From positions 994,001 to 1,054,000 of the forward strand of contig CAXIUT010000230.1 of NCBI GenBank assembly GCA_964035545.1: 60,000 nt of DNA, written 5' to 3'. Positions 31,739 through 47,090 of the stretch are shown one piece after another (position 1 is the stretch's first letter; every line of letters starts with the position of its first letter). Position numbers and translations under genes: made by a program. The DNA is from Bugula neritina. Taxonomy: Eukaryota > Bryozoa > Gymnolaemata > Cheilostomatida > Bugulidae. A model generated the notes under the pieces. The model saw only the letters and a program-made list of their open reading frames with translations, was not told the DNA's origin and searched no databases.

Positions 31739-34700
31739 CTAAAATACACTGCAACATACTGAAATACATTGCAACACATTAAAATATACTGCGACATACT
31801 GAAACATACTGCAACATGCTGAAATATACTGCAACATACTGAAATACACTATAACATATTGAAATATACTGCAACATACTGAATTACACTCTAACATACT
31901 GAAATATGCTGTAGCATACTGAAAAACACTGCAACACACTGAAGTATACTGTAATACACTGAAATGTAATGCAACATACTGAATTATACTGCATCATAGT
32001 GCAACATACTGAAATACACTGTGACACACTGAAATACACTGAAACATAATGCAACAAACTGCAACATACTGAAACACACTGTAACATATCGAAATACACT
32101 GCAACATACTGCAACATACTGCAACATACTGAAATACACTACAACATACTGCAACATACTGAAATACACTGGGACATATTGAAATACACTGCGACACATT
32201 GAAACATACTGCAACATACTGAAATATACTGCAAGATACTGAATTACACTGGAACATATTGATATACACTGCAACACATTGAAATATACTGCAACACACT
32301 GAAACATACGGCAATATACCAAAATATACTGCGACACCTTGAAAAATACTGCAACATACGAAATATACTGCAAGTGGTGCAACATACTGAAATACAATGT
32401 GACACACTGGAATACACTGCAACATACTGCAACATACTGCAACATACTGAAATACACTGTAACATATTGAATTACACTGCATCATACTGCAACATACTGA
32501 AAAACACTGGAACATATTGATATACACTGCAACTCATTGAAATATACTGCAACACACTGCAACATACGGCAGCATACCGAAATATACTGCGACACCTTGA
32601 AAAATACTGCAACATACTGAAATATACTGCAAGTGTGGCAACATACTGAAATACACTGTGACATACTGAATTACACTGCATCATACTGCAACATACTGAT
32701 ATACACTGGAACATATTGATATACACTGCAACACATTGAAATATACTGCAACACACTGAACCATATGACAACATACCGAAATTTACTGCGACACACTGAA
32801 AAATTTTGCAACATACGAATTATACTTCAAGTGGTGCAACATTCTGAAATACAATGTGACACACTGAAATACACTGCAACATACTGCAACATACTGCAAC
32901 ATACTGAAATATTGTGCGACACAGTGAAATATACTGCAACATATTGAAATATACTGTAACATACTGCAACATACTAAAATACACTGCAACATACTGAAAT
33001 ACATTGCAACACATTAAAATATACTGCGACATACTGAAACATACTGCAACATGCTGAAATATACTGCAACATACTGAAATACACTATAACATATTGAAAT
33101 ATACTGCAACATACTGAATTACACTCTAACATACTGAAATATGCTGTAGCATACTGAAATACACTGCAACACACTGAAGTATACTGTAATACACTGAAAT
33201 GTAATGCAACATACTGAATTATACTGCAACATAGTGCAACATACTGAAATACACTGTGACACACTGAAATACACTGAAACATAATGCAACAAACTGCAAC
33301 ATACTGAAATACACTGTAACATATCGAAATACACTGCAACATACTGCAACATACTGCAACATACTGAAATACACTACAACATACTGCAACATACTGAAAT
33401 ACACTGGGACATATTGAAATACACTGCGACACATTGAAACATACTGCAACATACTGAAATATACTGCAAGTGTGGCAACATACTGAAATACACTGCAACA
33501 CACTGAAGTATACTGTAATACACTGAAATGTAAAGCAAAATACTGAATTATACTGCAACATAGTGCAACATACTGAAATACATTACAACAAACTGCAACA
33601 TACTGAAATACACTGGAACATATTGAAATACACTGCGACACATTGAAACATACTGCAACATACTGAAATATACTGCAAGATACTGCAACATACTGAAACA
33701 GACTGTGACATACTGAAATACACTGCAACATACTGCAAGACACCGCAACCGACTGAAATACACTGTAACATATTGAAATACACTGCATCATACTGCAACA
33801 TACTGAATTACACTGGAACATATTGATATACACTGCAACACATTGAAATATACTGCAACACACTGAAACATACGGCAATATACCAAAATATACTGCGACA
33901 CCTTGAAAAATACTGCAACATACAAAATATACTGCAAGTGGTGCAACATACTGAAATACAATGTGACACACTGGAATACACTGCAACATACTGCAACATA
34001 CTGCAACATACTGCAACATACTGAAATACACTGTAACATATTGAACTACACTGCATCATACTGCAACATACTGAAAAACACTGGAACATATTGATATACA
34101 CTGCAACTCATTGAAATATACTGCAACACACTGCAACATACGGCAGCATACCGAAATATACTGCGACACCTTGAAAAATACTGCAACATACTGAAATATA
34201 CTGCAAGTGTGGCAACATACTGAAATACACTGCAACACACTGAAGTATACTGTAATACACTGAAATGTAATGCAAAATACTGAATTATACTGCAACATAG
34301 TGCAACATACTGAAATACACTACAACAAACTGCAACATACTGAAATACACTGGAACATATTGAAATACACTGCGACACACTGAAACATACTGCAACATAC
34401 TGAAATATACTGCAAGATACTGCAACATACTGAAACAGACTGTGACATACTGAAATACACTGCAACATACTGCAAGATACCGCAACCGACTGAAATACAC
34501 TGTAACATATTGAAATACACTGCATCATACTGCAACATACTGAATTACACTGGAACATATTGATATACACTGCAACACATTGAAATATACTGCAACACAC
34601 TGAAACATACGGCAATATACCAAAATATACTGCGACACCTTGAAAAATACTGCAACATACAAAATATACTGCAAGTGGTTCAACATACTGAAATACAATG

Positions 34701-34817
34701 TGACACACTGGAATACACTGCAACATACTGCAAGATACTGCAACGTACGGAAATATTGTGCGACACAGTGAAATATACTGCAACATATTGAAATATACTG
34801 TAACATACTGCAACATA
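31739..34817 (+). repeat. 3079-bp HOR unit 2
   Basis: This is a canonical-length unit. Private variants include GTAAAGCAAAATAC at 33531, ATTGAACTACACTGC near 34041 and a four-fold ACTGCAACAT run near 33985. The first two recur exactly 8609 bp downstream in unit 5, which identifies that unit as a copy of this one. Confidence 0.85.
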
Positions 34818-37800
34818 CTAAAATACACTGCAACATACTGAAATACATTGCAACACATTAAAATATACTGCGACATACTGAAACATACTGCAACATGCTG
34901 AAATATACTGCAACATACTGAAATACACTATAACATATTGAAATATACTGCAACATACTGAATTACACTCTAACATACTGAAATATGCTGTAGCATGCTG
35001 AAAAACACTGCAACACACTGAAGTATACTGTAATACACTGAAATGTAATGCAACATACTGAATTATACTGCATCATAGTGCAACATACTGAAATACACTG
35101 TGACACACTGAAATACACTGAAACATAATGCAACAAACTGCAACATACTGAAATACACTGTAACATATCGAAATACACTGCAACATACTGCAACATACTG
35201 CAACATACTGAAATACACTACAACATACTGCAACATACTGAAATACACTGGGACATATTGAAATACACTGCGACACATTGAAACATACTGCAACATACTG
35301 AAATATACTGCAAGATACTGAATTACACTGGAACATATTGATATACACTGCAACACATTGAAATATACTGCAACACACTGAAACATACGGCAATATACCA
35401 AAATATACTGCGACACCTTGAAAAATACTGCAACATACGAAATATACTGCAAGTGGTGCAACATACTGAAATACAATGTGACACACTGGAATACACTGCA
35501 ACATACTGCAACATACTGCAACATACTGAAATACACTGTAACATATTGAATTACACTGCATCATACTGCAACATACTGAAAAACACTGGAACATATTGAT
35601 ATACACTGCAACTCATTGAAATATACTGCAACACACTGCAACATACGGCAGCATACCGAAATATACTGCGACACCTTTAAAAATACTGCAACATACTGAA
35701 ATATACTGCAAGTGTGGCAACATACTGAAATACACTGTGACATACTGAATTACACTGCATCATACTGCAACATACTGATATACACTGGAACATATTGATA
35801 TACACTGCAACACATTGAAATATACTGCAACACACTGAACCATATGACAACATACCGAAATTTACTGCGACACACTGAAAAATTTTGCAACATACGAATT
35901 ATACTTCAAGTGGTGCAACATTCTGAAATACAATGTGACACACTGAAATACACTGCAACATACTGCAACATACTGCAACATACTGAAATATTGTGCGACA
36001 CAGTGAAATATACTGCAACATATTGAAATATACTGTAACATACTGCAACATACTAAAATACACTGCAACATACTGAAATACATTGCAACACATTAAAATA
36101 TACTGCGACATACTGAAACATACTGCAACATGCTGAAATATACTGCAACATACTGAAATACACTATAACATATTGAAATATACTGCAACATACTGAATTA
36201 CACTCTAACATACTGAAATATGCTGTAGCATACTGAAATACACTGCAACACACTGAAGTATACTGTAATACACTGAAATGTAATGCAACATACTGAATTA
36301 TACTGCAACATAGTGCAACATACTGAAATACACTGTGACACACTGAAATACACTGAAACATAATGCAACAAACTGCAACATACTGAAATACACTGTAACA
36401 TATCGAAATACACTGCAACATACTGCAACATACTGCAACATACTGAAATACACTACAACATACTGCAACATACTGAAATACACTGGGACGTATTGAAATA
36501 CACTGCGACACATTGAAACATACTGCAACATACTGAAATATACTGCAAGTGTGGCAACATACTGAAATACACTGCAACACACTGAAGTATACTGTAATAC
36601 ACTGAAATGTAATGCAAAATACTGAATTATACTGCAACATAGTGCAACATACTGAAATACACTACAACAAACTGCAACATACTGAAATACACTGGAACAT
36701 ATTGAAATACACTGCGACACATTGAAACATACTGCAACATACTGAAATATACTGCAAGATACTGCAACATACTGAAACAGACTGTGACATACTGAAATAC
36801 ACTGCAACATACTGCAAGACACCGCAACCGACTGAAATACACTGTAACATATTGAAATACACTGCATCATACTGCAACATACTGAATTACACTGGAACAT
36901 ATTGATATACACTGCAACACATTGAAATATACTGCAACACACTGAAACATACGGCAATATACCAAAATATACTGCGACACCTTGAAAAATACTGCAACAT
37001 ACAAAATATACTGCAAGTGGTGCAACATACTGAAATACAATGTGACACACTGGAATACACTGCAACATACTGCAACATACTGCAACATACTGCAACATAC
37101 TGAAATACACTGTAACATATTGAATTACACTGCATCATACTGCAACATACTGAAAAACACTGGAACATATTGATATACACTGCAACTCATTGAAATATAC
37201 TGCAACACACTGCAACATACGGCAGCATACCGAAATATACTGCGACACCTTGAAAAATACTGCAACATACTGAAATATACTGCAAGTGTGGCAACATACT
37301 GAAATACACTGCAACACACTGAAGTATACTGTATTACACTGAAATGTAATGCAAAATACTGAATTATACTGCAACATAGTGCAACATACTGAAATACACT
37401 ACAACAAACTGCAACATACTGAAATACACTGGAACATATTGAAGTACACTGCGACACATTGAAACATACTGCAACATACTGAAATATACTGCAAGATACT
37501 GCAACATACTGAAACAGACTGTGACATACTGAAATACACTGCAACATACTGCAAGATACCGCAACCGACTGAAATACACTGTAACATATTGAAATACACT
37601 GCATCATACTGCAACATACTGAATTACACTGGAACATATTGATATACACTGCAACACATTGAAATATACTGCAACACACTGAAACATACGGCAATATACC
37701 AAAATATACTGCGACACCTTGAAAAATACTGCAACATACAAAATATACTGCAAGTGGTTCAACATACTGAAATACAATGTGACACACTGGAATACACTGC

Positions 37801-37896
37801 AACATACTGCAAGATACTGCAACGTACGGAAATATTGTGCGACACAGTGAAATATACTGCAACATATTGAAATATACTGTAACATACTGCAACATA
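34818..37896 (+). repeat. 3079-bp HOR unit 3
   Basis: This is a canonical-length unit. Private variants include AGCATGCTGAAAAAC at 34993, GACACCTTTAAAAATAC at 35671 and GGGACGTATTG at 36485. All three recur 8609 bp downstream in unit 6. TGTATTACAC at 37330 is not copied: unit 6 has TGTAATACAC, giving one of the few differences. Confidence 0.85.
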
Positions 37897-40347
37897 CTAA
37901 AATACACTGCAACATACTGAAATACATTGCAACACATTAAAATATACTGCGACATACTGAAACATACTGCAACATGCTGAAATATACTGCAACATACTGA
38001 AATACACTATAACATATTGAAATATACTGCAACATACTGAATTACACTCTAACATACTGAAATATGCTGTAGCATACTGAAAAACACTGCAACACACTGA
38101 AGTATACTGTAATACACTGAAATGTAATGCAACATACTGAATTATACTGCATCATAGTGCAACATACTGAAATACACTGTGACACAATGAAATACACTGA
38201 AACATAATGCAACAAACTGCAACATACTGAAATACACTGTAACATATCGAAATACACTGCAACATACTGCAACATACTGCAACATACTGAAATACACTAC
38301 AACATACTGCAACATACTGAAATACACTGGGACATATTGAAATACACTGCGACACATTGAAACATACTGCAACATACTGAAATATACTGCAAGATACTGA
38401 ATTACACTGGAACATATTGATATACACTGCAACACATTGAAATATACTGCAACACACTGAAACATACGGCAATATACCAAAATATACTGCGACACCTTGA
38501 AAAATACTGCAACATACGAAATATACTGCAAGTGGTGCAACATACTGAAATACAATGTGACACACTGGAATACACTGCAACATACTGCAACATACTGCAA
38601 CATACTGAAATACACTGTAACATATTGAATTACACTGCATCATACTGCAACATACTGAAAAACACTGGAACATATTGATATACACTGCAACTCATTGAAA
38701 TATACTGCAACACACTGCAACATACGGCAGCATACCGAAATATACTGCGACACCTTGAAAAATACTGCAACATACTGAAATATACTGCAAGTGTGGCAAC
38801 ATACTTAAATACACTGTGACATACTGAATTACACTGCATCATACTGCAACATACTGAAAAACACTGGAACATATTGATATACACTGCAACTCATTGAAAT
38901 ATACTGCAACACACTGCAACATACGGCAGCATACCGAAATATACTGCGACACCTTGAAAAATACTGCAACATACTGAAATATACTGCAAGTGTGGCAACA
39001 TACTTAAATACACTGTGACATACTGAAATACACTGCAACACACTGAAGTATACTGTAATACACTGAAATGTAATGCAAAATACTGAATTATACTGCAACA
39101 TAGTGCAACATACTGAAATACACTACAACAAACTGCAACATACTGAAATACACTGGAACATATTGAAATACACTGCGAGACATTGAAACATACTGCAACA
39201 TACTGAAATATACTGCAAGATACTGCAACATACTGAAACAGACTGTGACATACTGAAATACACTGCAACATACTGCAAGACACCGCAACCGACTGAAATA
39301 CACTGTAACATATTGAAATACACTGCATCATACTGCAACATACTGAATTACACTGGAACATATTGATATACACTGCAACACATTGAAATATACTGCAACA
39401 CACTGAAACATACGGCAATATACCAAAATATACTGCGACACCTTGAAAAATACTGCAACATACAAAATATACTGCAAGTGGTGCAACATACTGAAATACA
39501 ATGTGACACACTGGAATACACTGCAACATACTGCAACATACTGCAACATACTGAAATACACTGTAACATATTGAATTACACTGCATCATACTGCAACATA
39601 CTGAAAAACACTGGAACATATTGATATACACTGCAACTCATTGAAATATACTGCAACACACTGCAACATACGGCAGCATACCGAAATATACTGCGACACC
39701 TTGAAAATTACTGCAACATACTGAAATATACTGCAAGTGTGGCAACATACTGAAATACACTGCAACACACTGAAGTATACTGTAATACACTGAAATGTAA
39801 TGCAAAATACTGAATTATACTGCAACATAGTGCAACATACTGAAATACACTACAACAAACTGCAACATACTGAAATACACTGGAACATATTGAAATACAC
39901 TGCGACACATTGAAACATACTGCAACATACTGAAATATACTGCAAGATACTGCAACATACTGAAGCAGACTGTGACATACTGAAATACACTGCAACATAC
40001 TGCAAGATACCGCAACCGACTGAAATACACTGTAACATATTGAAATACACTGCATCATACTGCAACATACTGAATTACACTGGAACATATTGATATACAC
40101 TGCAACACATTGAAATATACTGCAACACACTGAAACATACGGCAATATACCAAAATATACTGCGACACCTTGAAAAATACTGCAACATACAAAATATACT
40201 GCAAGTGGTTCAACATACTGAAATACAATGTGACACACTGGAATACACTGCAACATACTGCAAGATACTGCAACGTACGGAAATATTGTGCGACACAGTG
40301 AAATATACTGCAACATATTGAAATATACTGTAACATACTGCAACATA
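37897..40347 (+). repeat. 2451-bp hybrid HOR unit 4
   Basis: This unit is 628 bp short. Its first 1121 bp (to 39017) follow the normal unit order. From 39018 it jumps to the distal 1330 bp of unit 1 (30409-31738), including the rare AATACACTGCGAGACATTG variant at 39173, which matches 30564. It therefore contains the joint of the 8609-bp duplication, as expected from an unequal exchange between out-of-phase HOR units. Confidence 0.82.
38620..39017 (+). repeat. Local 199-bp tandem duplication at the 8.6-kb joint
   Basis: Two copies with 199-bp spacing end with the same words: GTGTGGCAACATACTTAAAT begins at 38791 and again at 38990. The second copy finishes at 39017, exactly where the 8609-bp duplication begins its second copy. 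The small duplication may therefore be part of the same recombination event. Confidence 0.75.
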
Positions 40348-43300
40348 CTAAAATACACTGCAACATACTGAAATACATTGCAACACATTAAAATATACTG
40401 CGACATACTGAAACATACTGCAACATGCTGAAATATACTGCAACATACTGAAATACACTATAACATATTGAAATATACTGCAACATACTGAATTACACTC
40501 TAACATACTGAAATATGCTGTAGCATACTGAAAAACACTGCAACACACTGAAGTATACTGTAATACACTGAAATGTAATGCAACATACTGAATTATACTG
40601 CATCATAGTGCAACATACTGAAATACACTGTGACACACTGAAATACACTGAAACATAATGCAACAAACTGCAACATACTGAAACACACTGTAACATATCG
40701 AAATACACTGCAACATACTGCAACATACTGCAACATACTGAAATACACTACAACATACTGCAACATACTGAAATACACTGGGACATATTGAAATACACTG
40801 CGACACATTGAAACATACTGCAACATACTGAAATATACTGCAAGATACTGAATTACACTGGAACATATTGATATACACTGCAACACATTGAAATATACTG
40901 CAACACACTGAAACATACGGCAATATTCCAAAATATACTGCGACACCTTGAAAAATACTGCAACATACGAAATATACTGCAAGTGGTGCAACATACTGAA
41001 ATACAATGTGACACACTGGAATACACTGCAACATACTGCAACATACTGCAACATACTGAAATACACTGTAACATATTGAATTACACTGCATCATACTGCA
41101 ACATACTGAAAAACACTGGAACATATTGATATACACTGCAACTCATTGAAATATACTGCAACACACTGCAACATACGGCAGCATACCGAAATATACTGCG
41201 ACACCTTGAAAAATACTGCAACATACTGAAATATACTGCAAGTGTGGCAACATACTGAAATACACTGTGACATACTGAATTACACTGCATCATACTGCAA
41301 CATACTGATATACACTGGAACATATTGATATACACTGCAACACATTGAAATATACTGCAACACACTGAACCATATGACAACATACCGAAATTTACTGCGA
41401 CACACTGAAAAATTTTGCAACATACGAATTATACTTCAAGTGGTGCAACATTCTGAAATACAATGTGACACACTGAAATACACTGCAACATACTGCAACA
41501 TACTGCAACATACTGAAATATTGTGCGACACAGTGAAATATACTGCAACATATTGAAATATACTGTAACATACTGCAACATACTAAAATACACTGCAACA
41601 TACTGAAATACATTGCAACACATTAAAATATACTGCGACATACTGAAACATACTGCAACATGCTGAAATATACTGCAACATACTGAAATACACTATAACA
41701 TATTGAAATATACTGCAACATACTGAATTACACTCTAACATACTGAAATATGCTGTAGCATACTGAAATACACTGCAACACACTGAAGTATACTGTAATA
41801 CACTGAAATGTAATGCAACATACTGAATTATACTGCAACATAGTGCAACATACTGAAATACACTGTGACACACTGAAATACACTGAAACATAATGCAACA
41901 AACTGCAACATACTGAAATACACTGTAACATATCGAAATACACTGCAACATACTGCAACATACTGCAACATACTGAAATACACTACAACATACTGCAACA
42001 TACTGAAATACACTGGGACATATTGAAATACACTGCGACACATTGAAACATACTGCAACATACTGAAATATACTGCAAGTGTGGCAACATACTGAAATAC
42101 ACTGCAACACACTGAAGTATACTGTAATACACTGAAATGTAAAGCAAAATACTGAATTATACTGCAACATAGTGCAACATACTGAAATACACTACAACAA
42201 ACTGCAACATACTGAAATACACTGGAACATATTGAAATACACTGCGACACATTGAAACATACTGCAACATACTGAAATATACTGCAAGATACTGCAACAT
42301 ACTGAAACAGACTGTGACATACTGAAATACACTGCAACATACTGCAAGACACCGCAACCGACTGAAATACACTGTAACATATTGAAATACACTGCATCAT
42401 ACTGCAACATACTGAATTACACTGGAACATATTGATATACACTGCAACACATTGAAATATACTGCAACACACTGAAACATACGGCAATATACCAAAATAT
42501 ACTGCGACACCTTGAAAAATACTGCAACATACAAAATATACTGCAAGTGGTGCAACATACTGAAATACAATGTGACACACTGGAATACACTGCAACATAC
42601 TGCAACATACTGCAACATACTGCAACATACTGAAATACACTGTAACATATTGAACTACACTGCATCATACTGCAACATACTGAAAAACACTGGAACATAT
42701 TGATATACACTGCAACTCATTGAAATATACTGCAACACACTGCAACATACGGCAGCATACCGAAATATACTGCGACACCTTGAAAAATACTGCAACATAC
42801 TGAAATATACTGCAAGTGTGGCAACATACTGAAATACACTGCAACACACTGAAGTATACTGTAATACACTGAAATGTAATGCAAAATACTGAATTATACT
42901 GCAACATAGTGCAACATACTGAAATACACTACAACAAACTGCAACATACTGAAATACACTGGAACATATTGAAATACACTGCGACACACTGAAACATACT
43001 GCAACATACTGAAATATACTGCAAGATACTGCAACATACTGAAACAGACTGTGACATACTGAAATACACTGCAACATACTGCAAGATACCGCAACCGACT
43101 GAAATACACTGTAACATATTGAAATACACTGCATCATACTGCAACATACTGAATTACACTGGAACATATTGATATACACTGCAACACATTGAAATATACT
43201 GCAACACACTGAAACATACGGCAATATACCAAAATATACTGCGACACCTTGAAAAATACTGCAACATACAAAATATACTGCAAGTGGTTCAACATACTGA

Positions 43301-43426
43301 AATACAATGTGACACACTGGAATACACTGCAACATACTGCAAGATACTGCAACGTACGGAAATATTGTGCGACACAGTGAAATATACTGCAACATATTGA
43401 AATATACTGTAACATACTGCAACATA
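40348..43426 (+). repeat. 3079-bp HOR unit 5
   Basis: This is the copy of unit 2 at +8609 bp, sharing its private variants GTAAAGCAAAATAC (42140) and ATTGAACTACACTGC (about 42650). It differs at CAATATTCCAAAAT (40921), where unit 2 has CAATATACCAAAAT. Confidence 0.85.
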
Positions 43427-46400
43427 CTAAAATACACTGCAACATACTGAAATACATTGCAACACATTAAAATATACTGCGACATACTGAAACATACTGC
43501 AACATGCTGAAATATACTGCAACATACTGAAATACACTATAACATATTGAAATATACTGCAACATACTGAATTACACTCTAACATACTGAAATATGCTGT
43601 AGCATGCTGAAAAACACTGCAACACACTGAAGTATACTGTAATACACTGAAATGTAATGCAACATACTGAATTATACTGCATCATAGTGCAACATACTGA
43701 AATACACTGTGACACACTGAAATACACTGAAACATAATGCAACAAACTGCAACATACTGAAATACACTGTAACATATCGAAATACACTGCAACATACTGC
43801 AACATACTGCAACATACTGAAATACACTACAACATACTGCAACATACTGAAATACACTGGGACATATTGAAATACACTGCGACACATTGAAACATACTGC
43901 AACATACTGAAATATACTGCAAGATACTGAATTACACTGGAACATATTGATATACACTGCAACACATTGAAATATACTGCAACACACTGAAACATACGGC
44001 AATATACCAAAATATACTGCGACACCTTGAAAAATACTGCAACATACGAAATATACTGCAAGTGGTGCAACATACTGAAATACAATGTGACACACTGGAA
44101 TACACTGCAACATACTGCAACATACTGCAACATACTGAAATACACTGTAACATATTGAATTACACTGCATCATACTGCAACATACTGAAAAACACTGGAA
44201 CATATTGATATACACTGCAACTCATTGAAATATACTGCAACACACTGCAACATACGGCAGCATACCGAAATATACTGCGACACCTTTAAAAATACTGCAA
44301 CATACTGAAATATACTGCAAGTGTGGCAACATACTGAAATACACTGTGACATACTGAATTACACTGCATCATACTGCAACATACTGATATACACTGGAAC
44401 ATATTGATATACACTGCAACACATTGAAATATACTGCAACACACTGAACCATATGACAACATACCGAAATTTACTGCGACACACTGAAAAATTTTGCAAC
44501 ATACGAATTATACTTCAAGTGGTGCAACATTCTGAAATACAATGTGACACACTGAAATACACTGCAACATACTGCAACATACTGCAACATACTGAAATAT
44601 TGTGCGACACAGTGAAATATACTGCAACATATTGAAATATACTGTAACATACTGCAACATACTAAAATACACTGCAACATACTGAAATACATTGCAACAC
44701 ATTAAAATATACTGCGACATACTGAAACATACTGCAACATGCTGAAATATACTGCAACATACTGAAATACACTATAACATATTGAAATATACTGCAACAT
44801 ACTGAATTACACTCTAACATACTGAAATATGCTGTAGCATACTGAAATACACTGCAACACACTGAAGTATACTGTAATACACTGAAATGTAATGCAACAT
44901 ACTGAATTATACTGCAACATAGTGCAACATACTGAAATACACTGTGACACACTGAAATACACTGAAACATAATGCAACAAACTGCAACATACTGAAATAC
45001 ACTGTAACATATCGAAATACACTGCAACATACTGCAACATACTGCAACATACTGAAATACACTACAACATACTGCAACATACTGAAATACACTGGGACGT
45101 ATTGAAATACACTGCGACACATTGAAACATACTGCAACATACTGAAATATACTGCAAGTGTGGCAACATACTGAAATACACTGCAACACACTGAAGTATA
45201 CTGTAATACACTGAAATGTAATGCAAAATACTGAATTATACTGCAACATAGTGCAACATACTGAAATACACTACAACAAACTGCAACATACTGAAATACA
45301 CTGGAACATATTGAAATACACTGCGACACATTGAAACATACTGCAACATACTGAAATATACTGCAAGATACTGCAACATACTGAAACAGACTGTGACATA
45401 CTGAAATACACTGCAACATACTGCAAGACACCGCAACCGACTGAAATACACTGTAACATATTGAAATACACTGCATCATACTGCAACATACTGAATTACA
45501 CTGGAACATATTGATATACACTGCAACACATTGAAATATACTGCAACACACTGAAACATACGGCAATATACCAAAATATACTGCGACACCTTGAAAAATA
45601 CTGCAACATACAAAATATACTGCAAGTGGTGCAACATACTGAAATACAATGTGACACACTGGAATACACTGCAACATACTGCAACATACTGCAACATACT
45701 GCAACATACTGAAATACACTGTAACATATTGAATTACACTGCATCATACTGCAACATACTGAAAAACACTGGAACATATTGATATACACTGCAACTCATT
45801 GAAATATACTGCAACACACTGCAACATACGGCAGCATACCGAAATATACTGCGACACCTTGAAAAATACTGCAACATACTGAAATATACTGCAAGTGTGG
45901 CAACATACTGAAATACACTGCAACACACTGAAGTATACTGTAATACACTGAAATGTAATGCAAAATACTGAATTATACTGCAACATAGTGCAACATACTG
46001 AAATACACTACAACAAACTGCAACATACTGAAATACACTGGAACATATTGAAGTACACTGCGACACATTGAAACATACTGCAACATACTGAAATATACTG
46101 CAAGATACTGCAACATACTGAAACAGACTGTGACATACTGAAATACACTGCAACATACTGCAAGATACCGCAACCGACTGAAATACACTGTAACATATTG
46201 AAATACACTGCATCATACTGCAACATACTGAATTACACTGGAACATATTGATATACACTGCAACACATTGAAATATACTGCAACACACTGAAACATACGG
46301 CAATATACCAAAATATACTGCGACACCTTGAAAAATACTGCAACATACAAAATATACTGCAAGTGGTTCAACATACTGAAATACAATGTGACACACTGGA

Positions 46401-46505
46401 ATACACTGCAACATACTGCAAGATACTGCAACGTACGGAAATATTGTGCGACACAGTGAAATATACTGCAACATATTGAAATATACTGTAACATACTGCA
46501 ACATA
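43427..46505 (+). repeat. 3079-bp HOR unit 6
   Basis: This is the copy of unit 3 at +8609 bp, sharing AGCATGCTGAAAAAC (43602), GACACCTTTAAAAATAC (44280) and GGGACGTATTG (45094). It has TGTAATACAC where unit 3 has TGTATTACAC. Confidence 0.85.
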
Positions 46506-46998
46506 CTAAAATACACTGCAACATACTGAAATACATTGCAACACATTAAAATATACTGCGACATACTGAAACATACTGCAACATGCTGAAATATACTGCA
46601 ACATACTGAAATACACTATAACATATTGAAATATACTGCAACATACTGAATTACACTCTAACATACTGAAATATGCTGTAGCATACTGAAAAACACTGCA
46701 ACACACTGAAGTATACTGTAATACACTGAAATGTAATGCAACATACTGAATTATACTGCATCATAGTGCAACATACTGAAATACACTGTGACACAATGAA
46801 ATACACTGAAACATAATGCAACAAACTGCAACATACTGAAATACACTGTAACATATCGAAATACACTGCAACATACTGCAACATACTGCAACATACTGAA
46901 ATACACTACAACATACTGCAACATACTGAAATACACTGGGACATATTGAAATACACTGCGACACATTGAAACATACTGCAACATACTGAAATATACTG

Positions 46999-47090
46999 CA
47001 ACATACTGAATTACACTGGAACATATTGATATACACTGCAAAACATTGAAATATACTGCAACAGACTGAACCATATGGCAACATACCAAA
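46999..47090 (+). repeat. Conversion-like patch inside copy 2 of the 8.6-kb duplication
   Basis: Against the partner at 38390-38481, this patch has a cluster of changes: CAACATACTG for CAAGATACTG, GCAAAACATTG for GCAACACATTG, CAGACTGAACC for CACACTGAAAC, and ATATGGCAACATACC for ATACGGCAATATACC. The ATATGGCAACATACC form is the one found in domain 1, for example near 17593. The flanks on both sides are nearly identical to the partner, so a short gene-conversion tract from another array position fits best. Confidence 0.65.

Larger units (their letters stand above)
30409..39017 (+). repeat. 8609-bp segmental duplication, copy 1
   Basis: The segment is made of the last 1330 bp of HOR unit 1, units 2 and 3, and the first 1121 bp of unit 4 (1330+3079+3079+1121=8609). 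Private variants throughout recur at +8609 bp: GAGACATTG 30567/39176, GTAAAGCAAAATAC 33531/42140, AGCATGCTG 34993/43602 and GGGACGTATTG 36485/45094. I noted only a handful of single-base differences, near 32317, 33582, 37333 and 38745. Confidence 0.9.
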
